62,564 nucleotides of DNA from Myxococcales bacterium (GTDB lineage Bacteria; Myxococcota_A; Polyangia; Polyangiales; Polyangiaceae): contig JACPVJ010000109.1 of NCBI GenBank assembly GCA_016191785.1, positions 1 through 62,564 of the forward strand. Direction: 5' to 3'. The position numbers and the translations under genes were made by a program. How positions within the stretch are numbered: the stretch's first letter is position 1; each line of letters begins with the position of its first letter. Shown piece after piece: positions 21,631 through 29,001 of the stretch. The notes under the pieces are model-generated. The model searched no databases, was not told where the DNA came from, and was given only the letters and a program-made list of their open reading frames with translations.

Positions 21631-23322
21631 ATGAAGTTCCTCTGCCCGTCCTGCAAGGCGAAGTACCAGATCGGCGACGACAAGGTCGCGGGCCGATCGG
21701 TGCGGATGAAGTGCCGCAAGTGCGGGTACCTCATCAGTATCGCCAAGGCCGTGACGGAGGGCTCCGTCTCGCGGAAGCTCTCGAGCATGCCTCCGCCGCC
21801 GGAGCCGGAGGTCCCGGAGCCGTCGCCCGGTTGGCGAGAGCCCGGCGCTCGCACGTCCCAGCCCGGCCCGCCGCCGCGTCCGCCGCCACGGCCGGGTGGG
21901 CGCCCGGGCGCGTCTCCGGTGGCGCCGCCGGCGCGGCTCGGCGCTGCGGGCACGGCAGCCAGCGCCGTGTCGCCCGCCCGTCCTGCGCCCCCAGTGCACT
22001 CGCCCAAGAACGGCAACGGCTCGTCGTCGCATCAAGCGTTTCGGGTCGAGCCGCCCACCGTGCACCGCGACGACGACGAGCGCACGGTGATCGCCGGAGC
22101 CGGTGCGCTCTCGTCGGCGTTCGCCGAGAGCGTCGCGGGCCCCGAGTCGAGCACGCTGGCCGCGTCCCTGGCCGTCACCGACGAATGGTACGTGGGCATC
22201 AACGGCGTTCCGGTCGGTCCCATTCGTCTGAGCGAGCTGCGTTCGAAGGCGACGTCGGGCTCGATCTCCGGTGAGTCGCTGGTCTGGCGCGAGGGCTTCG
22301 AGCAGTGGTTGCCGCTCTCGAACTTTCCCGAGCTGGTGGCGATCGTCGAGGAGGGCATGTCGAGCGCCCGAGCCTCGATCAATCCGCTCAGTCCGCTCGC
22401 CTCGCTTCAAGCCGCGATCCCGCCCCAACCGCCGCGCCCGGAGGTCTACGATCCTTTCGCGGTGCCGGGCGGGACCCCGGTCGTCGCGCAGGATCCCTTC
22501 CAAGAGATGTTGCGCCCCTCGCAGCCGGTCCCGGAGGGCTTCGTGGCCACCGCGCCGGTGACGGGTCAGACGCCCCTCGGCTTGGTCACCGCGCCTTTCT
22601 TGGGCACGGCGCCGCAGGTCGAGATGGAAGAGGTCGTGCTCTCGCGCCGCCGCGGCGGCAGCGGGATGTTCGCCTGGGTCGCGGTGGGCGTGGCGCTCCT
22701 GCTCGGGCTCACCATCGGCTTCGTGATGTTCAGCCGCAAGCCCCCCGAGCCCGTGGTCAAGTACGTCGAGGTCCCGGCCAAGGCCGGAGAGGCACCGGCC
22801 GTGAGCAGCGCCGGCGCGGGGCCCGTTGGCGAGGTCGTCGTCGACGTCGACGCAGGGAGCGGCAAGACGACCCGTCCCGGGGGCACGGTGGCGGTGGCCG
22901 GCAAGGCCGGCGAGAAGCCGGAGGAGAAACCGATCACTGGTTTGTCTGGGCTCTCGGGGCTGCAAGGCGGTGGGCCGACCGGCGGTCCGGGCACGACCCC
23001 GACCAGCGGGGGCGGTGCGGGGCAACCGCTCGACTCGGGGGAGATCCAGAAGACGGTCGGCAAGTACACCGGCAGCGTGAAGCGCAGCTGCTGGCAGCCA
23101 GCGCTCGACGCACGCTCGAAAGACGCGCCCACCTCTGCGCGGGTGAACGTGGCCATCGTCGTGAGCCCGAGCGGCAGCGTGCAGAGCGTCAGCACCAGCG
23201 GTGATCCCAAGGGCTACCCTGGCCTGGCGAGCTGCATCGCGGCGCGGGTGAAGGGCTGGCAGTTCTCGAGCTCGAGCGGGTCGACGACCGTCAACGTGCC
23301 GTTCGTGTTTGCGGCGCAGTAG
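21631..23322 (+). CDS. AgmX/GltJ-like protein (zinc ribbon, GYF, TM, TonB-like C-terminus)
   Basis: 563 aa. An MJ0042-type zinc ribbon opens the protein (Cys5, Cys8, Cys28, Cys31). A long Pro-rich linker follows, then a GYF_2 domain (about 185-245: EWYVGINGVPVGPIRLSELR). One transmembrane helix (about 346-368) leads to a Gly/Lys-rich linker and an AgmX/PglI-type C-terminal domain (about 470-563). This order matches GltJ/AgmX of the Myxococcus gliding machinery, where the zinc ribbon and GYF modules interact with cytosolic partners and the C-terminal part reaches the periplasm. A true gliding role cannot be claimed, since other glt genes are absent here and paralogues exist. Confidence 0.85.
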   Translation: MKFLCPSCKAKYQIGDDKVAGRSVRMKCRKCGYLISIAKAVTEGSVSRKLSSMPPPPEPEVPEPSPGWREPGARTSQPGPPPRPPPRPGGRPGASPVAPPARLGAAGTAASAVSPARPAPPVHSPKNGNGSSSHQAFRVEPPTVHRDDDERTVIAGAGALSSAFAESVAGPESSTLAASLAVTDEWYVGINGVPVGPIRLSELRSKATSGSISGESLVWREGFEQWLPLSNFPELVAIVEEGMSSARASINPLSPLASLQAAIPPQPPRPEVYDPFAVPGGTPVVAQDPFQEMLRPSQPVPEGFVATAPVTGQTPLGLVTAPFLGTAPQVEMEEVVLSRRRGGSGMFAWVAVGVALLLGLTIGFVMFSRKPPEPVVKYVEVPAKAGEAPAVSSAGAGPVGEVVVDVDAGSGKTTRPGGTVAVAGKAGEKPEEKPITGLSGLSGLQGGGPTGGPGTTPTSGGGAGQPLDSGEIQKTVGKYTGSVKRSCWQPALDARSKDAPTSARVNVAIVVSPSGSVQSVSTSGDPKGYPGLASCIAARVKGWQFSSSSGSTTVNVPFVFAAQ

Positions 23323-23334
23323 TGGCGGGCCGCG

Positions 23335-24403
23335 TCAGGGCGCCTTCTCGAGCACGACCACGCCGGGGCTCTCCGGGGCCAGTCGGCCAGGTAGTCACGC
23401 GAGAGGGCCTGACCTGCCCAGTACCAATCGGCGTACCAGGGGTTGTCCTTGCGTGGGGTGGTGAAGCTCGGGGCCGAGCTCGGGGGGGCGACGTCGGCGA
23501 AGGTCGAGTAGCTCTTGCCGTAGCGCGTGTTCAGCGCTCCGATGGTCGAGTACTTCTTCTGCAAGAAGTCGCGATAGTGCGTGAGCGCCACCGAGCTGTA
23601 GTCGACGTCGCCGTAGCGGTTGCCCCAGTAGAGGTTGGTCTCGTTGTCGACCTGGATCGCAACCAGGCAACCGCCCAGGTGCTTCTTCACCGGCGCGAGC
23701 ACCTGGGCGTACCACTCCTTGACCGCCGCGAGGTAGGTCGGGTGCAGGTAGCTCGGCTGGGTCTGATCGGCCGCGCCGGTGGGTGAGTAGTTGAAGAGCT
23801 GGCCGTTGCTCTTCTTCGCGAGCGCCTCGGGGTGCGCTTGCTTCCACCAGGCCGGCACCGCGCCGAAGGTGCCGAAGCCCCGCGGCCACTCTCCGGTGAT
23901 CAGCGGTCCGGGCTTGAACACGACCTTGAGGCCGCGTGCGCAGGCCAGGTCGACGAACTTTCCGACGTCGCGGGCGCCGGTGAAGTCCCACTGTCCGGGC
24001 CCCTTCTGGTGGTAGTCCCAGGCCGCGTAGGTCGTGACCAGTTCATGCCTGCCGAGACCATCAGATCCAGGGTCTCGACCCAGAGCGCCTCGGTCTTCGC
24101 CGCGTCGAAGGCCGCGTCGCGCACCCGGAAGTAGTGCAGGTCGCCACCGTAGAGGAACGTCGGAACGCCATCGATGCGGAGCTCGCCGTCCGCGATCACG
24201 ACGTGGGCGCCGGCGGAGCCCCCGCTGCCGCCCGCGCCCGCCGCGCCGCCTGCGCCCGCCGCGCCGCTGCTCGCACCGGTTCCACCGCTGCTCGAGCCGC
24301 CGCTGCCGCCGCTGCCGGCCGAGCCGCCGCTGCCCCCGGAGCCGGCGTCGCTGCTGCCACACGCGACGAGTGAGAGCGCGAGCCAGAACGAGTGAGACCG
24401 CAT
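23335..24403 (-). pseudogene. GH35-like lipoprotein gene with two frameshifts
   Basis: The N-terminal part has a lipoprotein signal (MRSHSFWLALSLVACGSS, lipobox LVAC) and a Gly/Ser/Ala-rich linker, then a glycoside-hydrolase start (GELRIDGVPTFLYGGDLHYF). Near 24040 the frame changes and the match continues as TTYAAWDYHQKGPGQWDF, VFKPGPLITGEWPRGFG and VDNETNLYWGNRYGD, the (beta/alpha)8 core of GH35/GH42-like beta-galactosidases. Near 23385 it shifts again before the tail ESPGVVVLEKAP and a stop at 23335. The product is also far shorter than usual GH35 enzymes. It may be a real pseudogene or carry two sequencing errors. Secreted carbohydrate hydrolysis was the likely original role. Confidence 0.75.
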
Positions 24404-24460
24404 GACGGGTCGAAAGCATACGGGAAGTCGGCCAGGCGCGCAGCTCGGCTCGTCATGCCC

Positions 24461-25717
24461 TCACGCTTCGCGGAACTGCTTGGGGGCGCCGCGCAGCTTG
24501 GACAGATCCAGCTCGAGCGCGGCGACGCCCCCCGCCGCGCGCTTCACCTCTGCACCGATCGTGAAGGCTCCCCACACCGTGAGCTCGAGCTCGGCTCGGC
24601 CCCGCGACAGTCGCACGGTGCGGGTGGCCGGGTCGAAGCTGTCGTGCAGGTGGAACGTCACGCTCCCGCTCTCGGCGCGCAGGCCGCGCTTGCGCCGAAC
24701 GACGACGCGAAGATCGTACCAGCCCTCGACGGGCATCGAGGCGACGCGGGCCTCGATCACGTAGCCCCCGTTGGACGTCACGCCCCCCCAGCGCCCCTTC
24801 TGGGGGTCTGCCGGATCGCACTGGGAGCCGTCGCCGGAGGTAGCGCGGGTCAGGACGTCGACCAGCGGCGCGTGGCGATTCGGAGGAGGGCCGAGGGCGA
24901 AGAAGATCGGCTCGATGGAGTAGCGCATCTCGAGCTCGGTCTTGCGAGCCAAGAGCTCTGCTTCGCTCTCTTTCTCGGGGTCGTAGTCGAGAATCGCGAA
25001 ATGTCGCGGACGCCACTCGTCGAAGGTGGCGGTCTGCTCGCGGAGCAGCGTGTTGATGTCCTGATCTCGCAGCGAGAAGCCGACGAACAGGAGCTGGCGG
25101 CGGAAGAGGAGCATCAGCAGGCGGTGGCGATGCTCCTGACTCTTGAAGTAGCGCTCGCGATAGTCGCTCTCGGTGAGCACGACGCTCTCCGGCTGCGTGT
25201 ACACGCCGTGCAAGTGGAAGCACGGCTTGGGCGGCGTGGGCTGGCGGTCGAGCAGGAAGGCGTTCACGGTCTGCCCGTCCGTCCAGTCCACGGTGAGGAG
25301 CTTCTCCCCGACGTGCAGCTCGTGGGCGCGCTCGAGGGCGAGGTCGTAGTTGGTCGTGGCGAAGAACGCGAACGGGGCCTGGGTGACCAGCGCATGGACC
25401 TGGGAGCGAGCCAGGCGCTGACCGTCGCTGGTATCCGCGAAGATCGAGCGCAGCGCCGCGGCGTACTTGGTCCCCATCTTCCTGCGCAAGAGATCGGCTC
25501 GCAGCAGGCTGTCGCGGGTGCTAGCCGCCCGCCCGGGATTGTGCGCCCTCCTGGACAGCTCCTCGATCAGCGCCTGCCACCCCGGATAGCCGAGCGATTG
25601 ACTGAGCCCCGCCCCGACGAGCACGCCGAGCTTGCCCGAGCTGACCGCTGCCGAGAGCCGTGCGAGGCCCGCCTCGTTGACGATGCCCGCCCGCTTTCCA
25701 CGTCGCGCGCCTGCCAT
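24461..25717 (-). CDS. SIR2-like domain protein with C-terminal pYEATS domain
   Basis: 418 aa, cytoplasmic. Residues about 18-230 form a SIR2_2-type NAD-binding fold: GVLVGAGLSQSLGYPGW (VGAG 34-37), TTNYD (121-125), the catalytic-type His in CFHLHGV (His170) and FVGFSLRD. Residues about 313-415 resemble the prokaryotic YEATS domain (VTFHLHDSFDPATRTV, VWGAFTIGAEV, LELDLSKLRGAPKQF), a module described in predicted immune proteins. By family, SIR2 effectors of this kind deplete NAD upon phage sensing; the pYEATS part may sense or recruit. Start 25717 (MAGARRGKRAG) is preferred because the frame upstream runs through the 51-bp repeats. No helicase, TIR or nuclease partner is adjacent. Confidence 0.85.
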   Translation of the reverse strand: MAGARRGKRAGIVNEAGLARLSAAVSSGKLGVLVGAGLSQSLGYPGWQALIEELSRRAHNPGRAASTRDSLLRADLLRRKMGTKYAAALRSIFADTSDGQRLARSQVHALVTQAPFAFFATTNYDLALERAHELHVGEKLLTVDWTDGQTVNAFLLDRQPTPPKPCFHLHGVYTQPESVVLTESDYRERYFKSQEHRHRLLMLLFRRQLLFVGFSLRDQDINTLLREQTATFDEWRPRHFAILDYDPEKESEAELLARKTELEMRYSIEPIFFALGPPPNRHAPLVDVLTRATSGDGSQCDPADPQKGRWGGVTSNGGYVIEARVASMPVEGWYDLRVVVRRKRGLRAESGSVTFHLHDSFDPATRTVRLSRGRAELELTVWGAFTIGAEVKRAAGGVAALELDLSKLRGAPKQFREA

Positions 25718-25821
25718 GGGCGCCAGACTACGCGAGCGGGCCTGCCGCAGGCGAGCCCGCGCGGGATTCCCCACCAAGGACGCGCCGCGCTTCCCGTGTC
25801 GCGCGCGACCGCGGCAACGCC

Positions 25822-25919
25822 GTGCCCAGCGCGATCTGGCCGCGTGGCGGACGAACGTTGCAGGGCAATGCGGTGCCCAGCGCGATCTGGCCGCGTGGCG
25901 GACGAACGTTGCAGGGCAA
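25822..25919. repeat. Tandem duplication of a 47-bp identical unit, 51-bp period
   Basis: Two identical 47-bp copies (25822-25868 and 25873-25919) separated by 4 bp. They lie in the roughly 300-bp divergent region between the SIR2-pYEATS gene and rnpB. A weak, diverged trace of a further unit precedes them (ending GGCAACGCC). The period equals that of the array at 1-203, but the sequences are not clearly related. No hairpin as strong as that of the first array is visible. Its position could affect the promoters of either gene. Confidence 0.85.
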
Positions 25920-26017
25920 GTCTTTCCAGAGCCCGCGCCCACGCCCCGCTGCGACCGAATTCCTGGGGCCTTCCGCTTTCGACGTACCGGGGCGCCGACG
26001 TGTGCTACATGCCCGCG

Positions 26018-26392
26018 GGTCAGAGTGAGTCAGACGGTCGCTCGGGCTTCGGCCCGGGAGGAAAGTCCGGGCTCCGCAGGGCAGGATGCCGGGTAACGCC
26101 CGGTGAGGGTGACCTCGAGGAAAGTGCCACAGAAAACGTGAAACCGCCCGGCAATGCCGGGTAAGGGTGAAACGGTGGGGTAAGAGCCCACCGCGCCACC
26201 GGTAACGGTGGCGGCACGGCAAACCCCATCCGGAGCAAGGCCATGTACAGGGGCGTTCGAGGGCTGCCCGCCCGAGCCCCGGGGTAGGCTGCTCGAGGCT
26301 CGCGGTAACGCGGGTCCCAGAGGAATGATCGTCACGCCGTGCGAAGGCGACTTCGCCGGCAGACAGAACCCGGCTTACGAAACACTCTGACC
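26018..26392 (+). ncRNA. rnpB: RNase P RNA, bacterial type A
   Basis: Catalytic RNA that matures tRNA 5' ends. Conserved blocks: GAGGAAAGTCCGGGCTCC near the 5' end, CAGGGCAGGATGCCGGGTAA, GAGGAAAGTGCCACAGAAA, and near the 3' end AGAGGAATGATCGTCACG and CAGAACCCGGCTTACG. P1 is formed by GGTCAGAGTG (26018-26027) pairing with CACTCTGACC (26383-26392), which sets the ends. TGCTACAT at 26003-26010, about 7 nt before the 5' end, could be an extended -10 element, although no good -35 is seen. A strong terminator follows at once. Confidence 0.97.
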
Positions 26393-26427
26393 ACGTCGGC
26401 GGGCAACCGCCGACGTGCGTTCTTTCT
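26392..26427 (+). terminator. Rho-independent terminator of rnpB
   Basis: Perfect 10-bp stem ACGTCGGCGG (26393-26402) / CCGCCGACGT (26407-26416), extended by one C-G pair, with a GCAA tetraloop and a T-rich run TTCTTTCT at 26420-26427. It directly follows the P1 stem of RNase P RNA and lies 9 bp before the stop of the convergent sigma factor gene. Confidence 0.9.
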
Positions 26428-26435
26428 CGGAGCGC

Positions 26436-27317
26436 TCAGGCCGCGTTGTCCAGGTCGAGGCGCGAGCCGGTCTCTCGGGAGATCTCGGCGATGCGCAGGC
26501 GCAGCTTCCGCTTGGCGCGCTCTTCCAGCTGCCGCGCGCGCTCGCGCGACACGCCGAGCCGTCGGCCGATCTCGGCGAGCGACAGCTCGTCTTCGGCGTC
26601 CGCCATCATGCGCTTCTCGACGATGTAGCGCTCTCGCGCGTCGAGCTCGAGCACCGCCCGCTTCACCGCGACCTTCACCTCGTCGCGGTTTTCGTCCGCC
26701 GAGAGCGTGGTCTCCTGGTCCAGGTCGGTGGCCACCAGCGTGTCCATCATGGTCGTCGCGGAGTCGTCGAACACCTTGCCGTCCAGCGACAGGTCGCGGG
26801 TCTCGAGCCGGCGGACCATCGAGGCGATCTGCGTGGTCGACACGCCGAACTTCTCGGCCAAGACCTCGTCCGCGCGCTCGCTGTCCCCCACCAGATTGAG
26901 GATCCGCGTCCGCTCGCGGCGCAGCTTGAAGAACAGCTTGGAGCGCAGCGCGCCCGACCCGACGCCGACCAGGCTCCAGGAGCGAATCACGTAGCCGAGG
27001 ACGTAGGCGCGGATCCAGTAGGCCGCGTAGGTCACGAAACGGTTGCCGCGCTTGGACTCGAACTTCTTCAGGGCGTGGACCAACCCGAAGTTTCCCTCGG
27101 CGATCAGCTCCGAGAGCGGGACCCCGTAGCGACGGTACTTCAGAGCAATCGCCACGACGTAGCGGAGGTGAGCCCGAATCAGCTCGTCCGCTGCGGCTGG
27201 GTCGCCGTTCTTCGCCCAGCGCTGGGCGAGGACCACCTCTCGCTCCCGATCGAGCTTCGGGTACTGGTGGACCAGGGTGATGTAGCGGGACAGGGAGGAG
27301 TCGATTTCGCGAGCCAT
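26436..27317 (-). CDS. rpoH: RpoH-like (sigma-32 type) RNA polymerase sigma factor
   Basis: 293 aa, group 3-like sigma-70 family protein. Region 2 is intact (LIAEGNFGLVHALKKFESKRGNRFVTYAAYWIR), then an RpoH-box-like stretch SKLFFKLRRER, and a region 4 helix-turn-helix (SLAEIGRRLGVSRERARQLEERAKRKL). Length and box favour the heat-shock sigma lineage; myxobacteria carry several such paralogues, so the regulon may differ. AGGA precedes the ATG at good spacing. A promoter with perfect TTGACA lies 78-107 bp upstream. The gene converges on rnpB. Confidence 0.88.
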   Translation of the reverse strand: MAREIDSSLSRYITLVHQYPKLDREREVVLAQRWAKNGDPAAADELIRAHLRYVVAIALKYRRYGVPLSELIAEGNFGLVHALKKFESKRGNRFVTYAAYWIRAYVLGYVIRSWSLVGVGSGALRSKLFFKLRRERTRILNLVGDSERADEVLAEKFGVSTTQIASMVRRLETRDLSLDGKVFDDSATTMMDTLVATDLDQETTLSADENRDEVKVAVKRAVLELDARERYIVEKRMMADAEDELSLAEIGRRLGVSRERARQLEERAKRKLRLRIAEISRETGSRLDLDNAA

Positions 27318-27394
27318 GGATCCTCGTGGTTGCTCAGGGTTTGTCAGGGTCCTGTCGAGGGCCGGTCCCGGTCACGGGAGCCGTCGTGCAGGAG

Positions 27395-27424
27395 ATAACA
27401 TCACGTAACGTTACTTTCTGTCAA
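27395..27424 (-). promoter_or_regulatory. Sigma-70-like promoter with palindromic spacer, upstream of rpoH
   Basis: On the minus strand: -35 TTGACA (27424-27419), an 18-bp spacer, and -10 TGTTAT (27400-27395), giving a start near 27388 and a leader of about 70 nt. The spacer contains the perfect 10-bp palindrome GTAACGTTAC (27405-27414), in a position typical for a repressor operator. The surrounding bases are AT-rich compared with the window. Confidence 0.6.
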
Positions 27425-27732
27425 CGAAGAACCCGCCCAGGGATTCCCGGCGGTCACGGGGAATTACGGGGCAAATAGCCGGGTGGTTACCGGGCTGGAT
27501 GCACGGGCAGAAATCGCAGACGACCGGTCAAAGGTCTGACGACCCGGCGCTGGAGCGATGGACGCCGGCAGGACAGCGCTCTCCCACCGGAGCAGCGAGG
27601 AGGCGGATGACCAGGCCCGGTACTGGGTGCGGGCTGGTGCAGCGGAGGCAGGCGAGGGGACCGCCTCGGGCAGGCGCCGCGCTCACGGCGGGGAGCCGAG
27701 GGCGCCCATGGAGTGTGCCACGAGGCCTCGTC
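27425..27732. other. Intergenic stretch without a supported gene
   Basis: About 300 bp between the rpoH promoter and the Fe-S carrier gene. Frames here lack protein-like composition. Several CCGGG/CCCGG-rich short inverted repeats occur, but no convincing terminator, tRNA or riboswitch is visible. It would hold the 3' end of the Fe-S carrier transcript. Confidence 0.5.
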
Positions 27733-28056
27733 TCAGACGTTGAACGACGAGCCGCAGCCGCAGGAGCCGCTGACGTTCGGGTTTCCGAACTTGAACCCCG
27801 CACCATGCACGCCGTCGACGTAGTCGATCTCGGTGCCGTCGAGGTACTGGTAGCTCAAGGGGTCGACGAACAGGAGCACGCCGTTGGACTCGAACCGCTC
27901 GTCCATGTCGGTGGGCTTGTCCTCGAAGTAGAGGTCGTACTGGAAGCCGGCGCACCCCCCGCCAATTACGCGGAGCCTCAGCCCTTGCCCGGCCAGGCCC
28001 TCTGCGTCTGCGATTTCCTTAACTTTTTCTGCGGCGAGGTTGGTGATCGAGATCAT
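27733..28056 (-). CDS. erpA: A-type iron-sulfur cluster carrier (ErpA/IscA family)
   Basis: 107 aa. Binds and delivers Fe-S clusters to apoproteins. The three ligand cysteines are present: Cys35 in GGGCAGFQYDL and Cys99/Cys101 in the C-terminal GSCGCGSSFNV. The start MISITNLAAEKVKEI and length match the HesB/IscA/ErpA family. It is not next to isc or suf genes, which favours an ErpA-like free-standing carrier, but IscA cannot be excluded. A TATACT -10 element and a 14-bp palindrome lie just upstream. Confidence 0.92.
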   Translation of the reverse strand: MISITNLAAEKVKEIADAEGLAGQGLRLRVIGGGCAGFQYDLYFEDKPTDMDERFESNGVLLFVDPLSYQYLDGTEIDYVDGVHGAGFKFGNPNVSGSCGCGSSFNV

Positions 28057-28068
28057 TTCGGTTGCTCC

Positions 28069-28097
28069 CGGACCCGGGTCCGTTCCGGCGCAGTATA
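28069..28097 (-). promoter_or_regulatory. -10 element and 14-bp palindrome upstream of the Fe-S carrier gene
   Basis: The minus strand carries TATACT (28097-28092). The perfect palindrome CGGACCCGGGTCCG (28069-28082) lies over or just past the expected start site. The -35 region (TGGCGA at 17 bp) is weak. A roadblock-type operator or a leader hairpin is possible; no known Fe-S regulator motif is recognised. Confidence 0.4.
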
Positions 28098-28161
28098 AGC
28101 GACCTCGGGGTCAGTCGCCAGCCTGCGATCGGACCCTACCGGGTCGTGGTACTGGCCACGC

Positions 28162-29001
28162 ATGCGCTTGGTTCGGGAGCCGCCCGCGTACGCCGAGCTG
28201 GTGTTCCACGTGCTGGCCCACGTTCGGTCGGACGTCCCGGCGTCGCTCTACGATCCGGCTTGGATCGAGCTGGCGGCCCGCCACCTCGGGGCCGCAGGCG
28301 GGCGGACCCTCGCGGAAGATGCCGTCGCGCTCCGCGCGCTCGCGCCCGATCATGCGGCGCTCGCGTCTGCCCAGCTCGTAGCCTGGCTGTTCCGCGATCT
28401 GGAGCGGGCCAGCGCCTGCGCAGCGCGCCCCCTCGAGGAGCTCGGTCCCGACGACGTGGGCGCTCCCGAGCTCTTGGCGCCGCTGATGCGCGTTCCGGCC
28501 GCGGCGGAGCTGCTCCGGCTCGCCGCCGAGCTCGAGACGCCGTTCTTTCGACGACTGCCCGCGGCGGACGTGGACTACCCCTCGGTCGAAGCGGCGCTCT
28601 CGACGGTGGCGTGTGCCGCCCCCGGGCTCGACGGCTGCGCGATCGCGCTGCTCCGCCCGCTACGGTTGCGCGGGCGGGTGCGGGGCGACGTCATCTGGGT
28701 GGGGGTGCCCGACGCCCAGCGGGGCCCGACCCCGGAGCACGTGGCCTGGCAAGCCGCTCACGAGGCGACGGTCCGGGAGGTGGGTGCGCTCGACTCGAGG
28801 GACGAGCGGCGCGTGGAACAGATGGCCGTGGTGCTCTTGGCGATGCGTGCCGATCGAGTCGGGGCGCGCACCGCTCATCGGCGGTGGCTCGCCCACTTCG
28901 GGCCGAACGTGCCCGGCACGAACGAAGACACGCTCAGCCCGGGCGAGCTGGCCCAGGTTCACTCGCTGGTCGCCGCGGCGGCAGCCCGATCGGGCACGTA
29001 G
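28162..29001 (+). CDS. Uncharacterised protein (279 aa)
   Basis: I do not recognise this family. The protein is Ala/Leu/Arg-rich and predicted mostly helical, with no signal peptide or membrane helix. Notable segments are YAELVFHVLAHVRSDVPASL near the N-terminus, a central beta-like stretch RGRVRGDVIWVGVP, and HVAWQAAHEATVREV, whose His/Glu spacing might bind metal but is not a known catalytic signature. The C-terminal region has WLAHFGPNVPGT. It is convergent with the radical SAM-methyltransferase gene and their 3' ends overlap by 43 bp. Codon use looks like that of its neighbours, which supports a real gene. Confidence 0.7.
   Translation: MRLVREPPAYAELVFHVLAHVRSDVPASLYDPAWIELAARHLGAAGGRTLAEDAVALRALAPDHAALASAQLVAWLFRDLERASACAARPLEELGPDDVGAPELLAPLMRVPAAAELLRLAAELETPFFRRLPAADVDYPSVEAALSTVACAAPGLDGCAIALLRPLRLRGRVRGDVIWVGVPDAQRGPTPEHVAWQAAHEATVREVGALDSRDERRVEQMAVVLLAMRADRVGARTAHRRWLAHFGPNVPGTNEDTLSPGELAQVHSLVAAAAARSGT

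Noticed and set aside
25718..25942. Longer N-terminus of the SIR2 protein
   Set aside because: It would translate the 51-bp DNA repeats into Cys/Arg-rich repeats absent from SIR2 proteins.
27499..28098. Plus-strand frame over the Fe-S carrier gene
   Set aside because: Antisense shadow of a well-defined ErpA/IscA gene.
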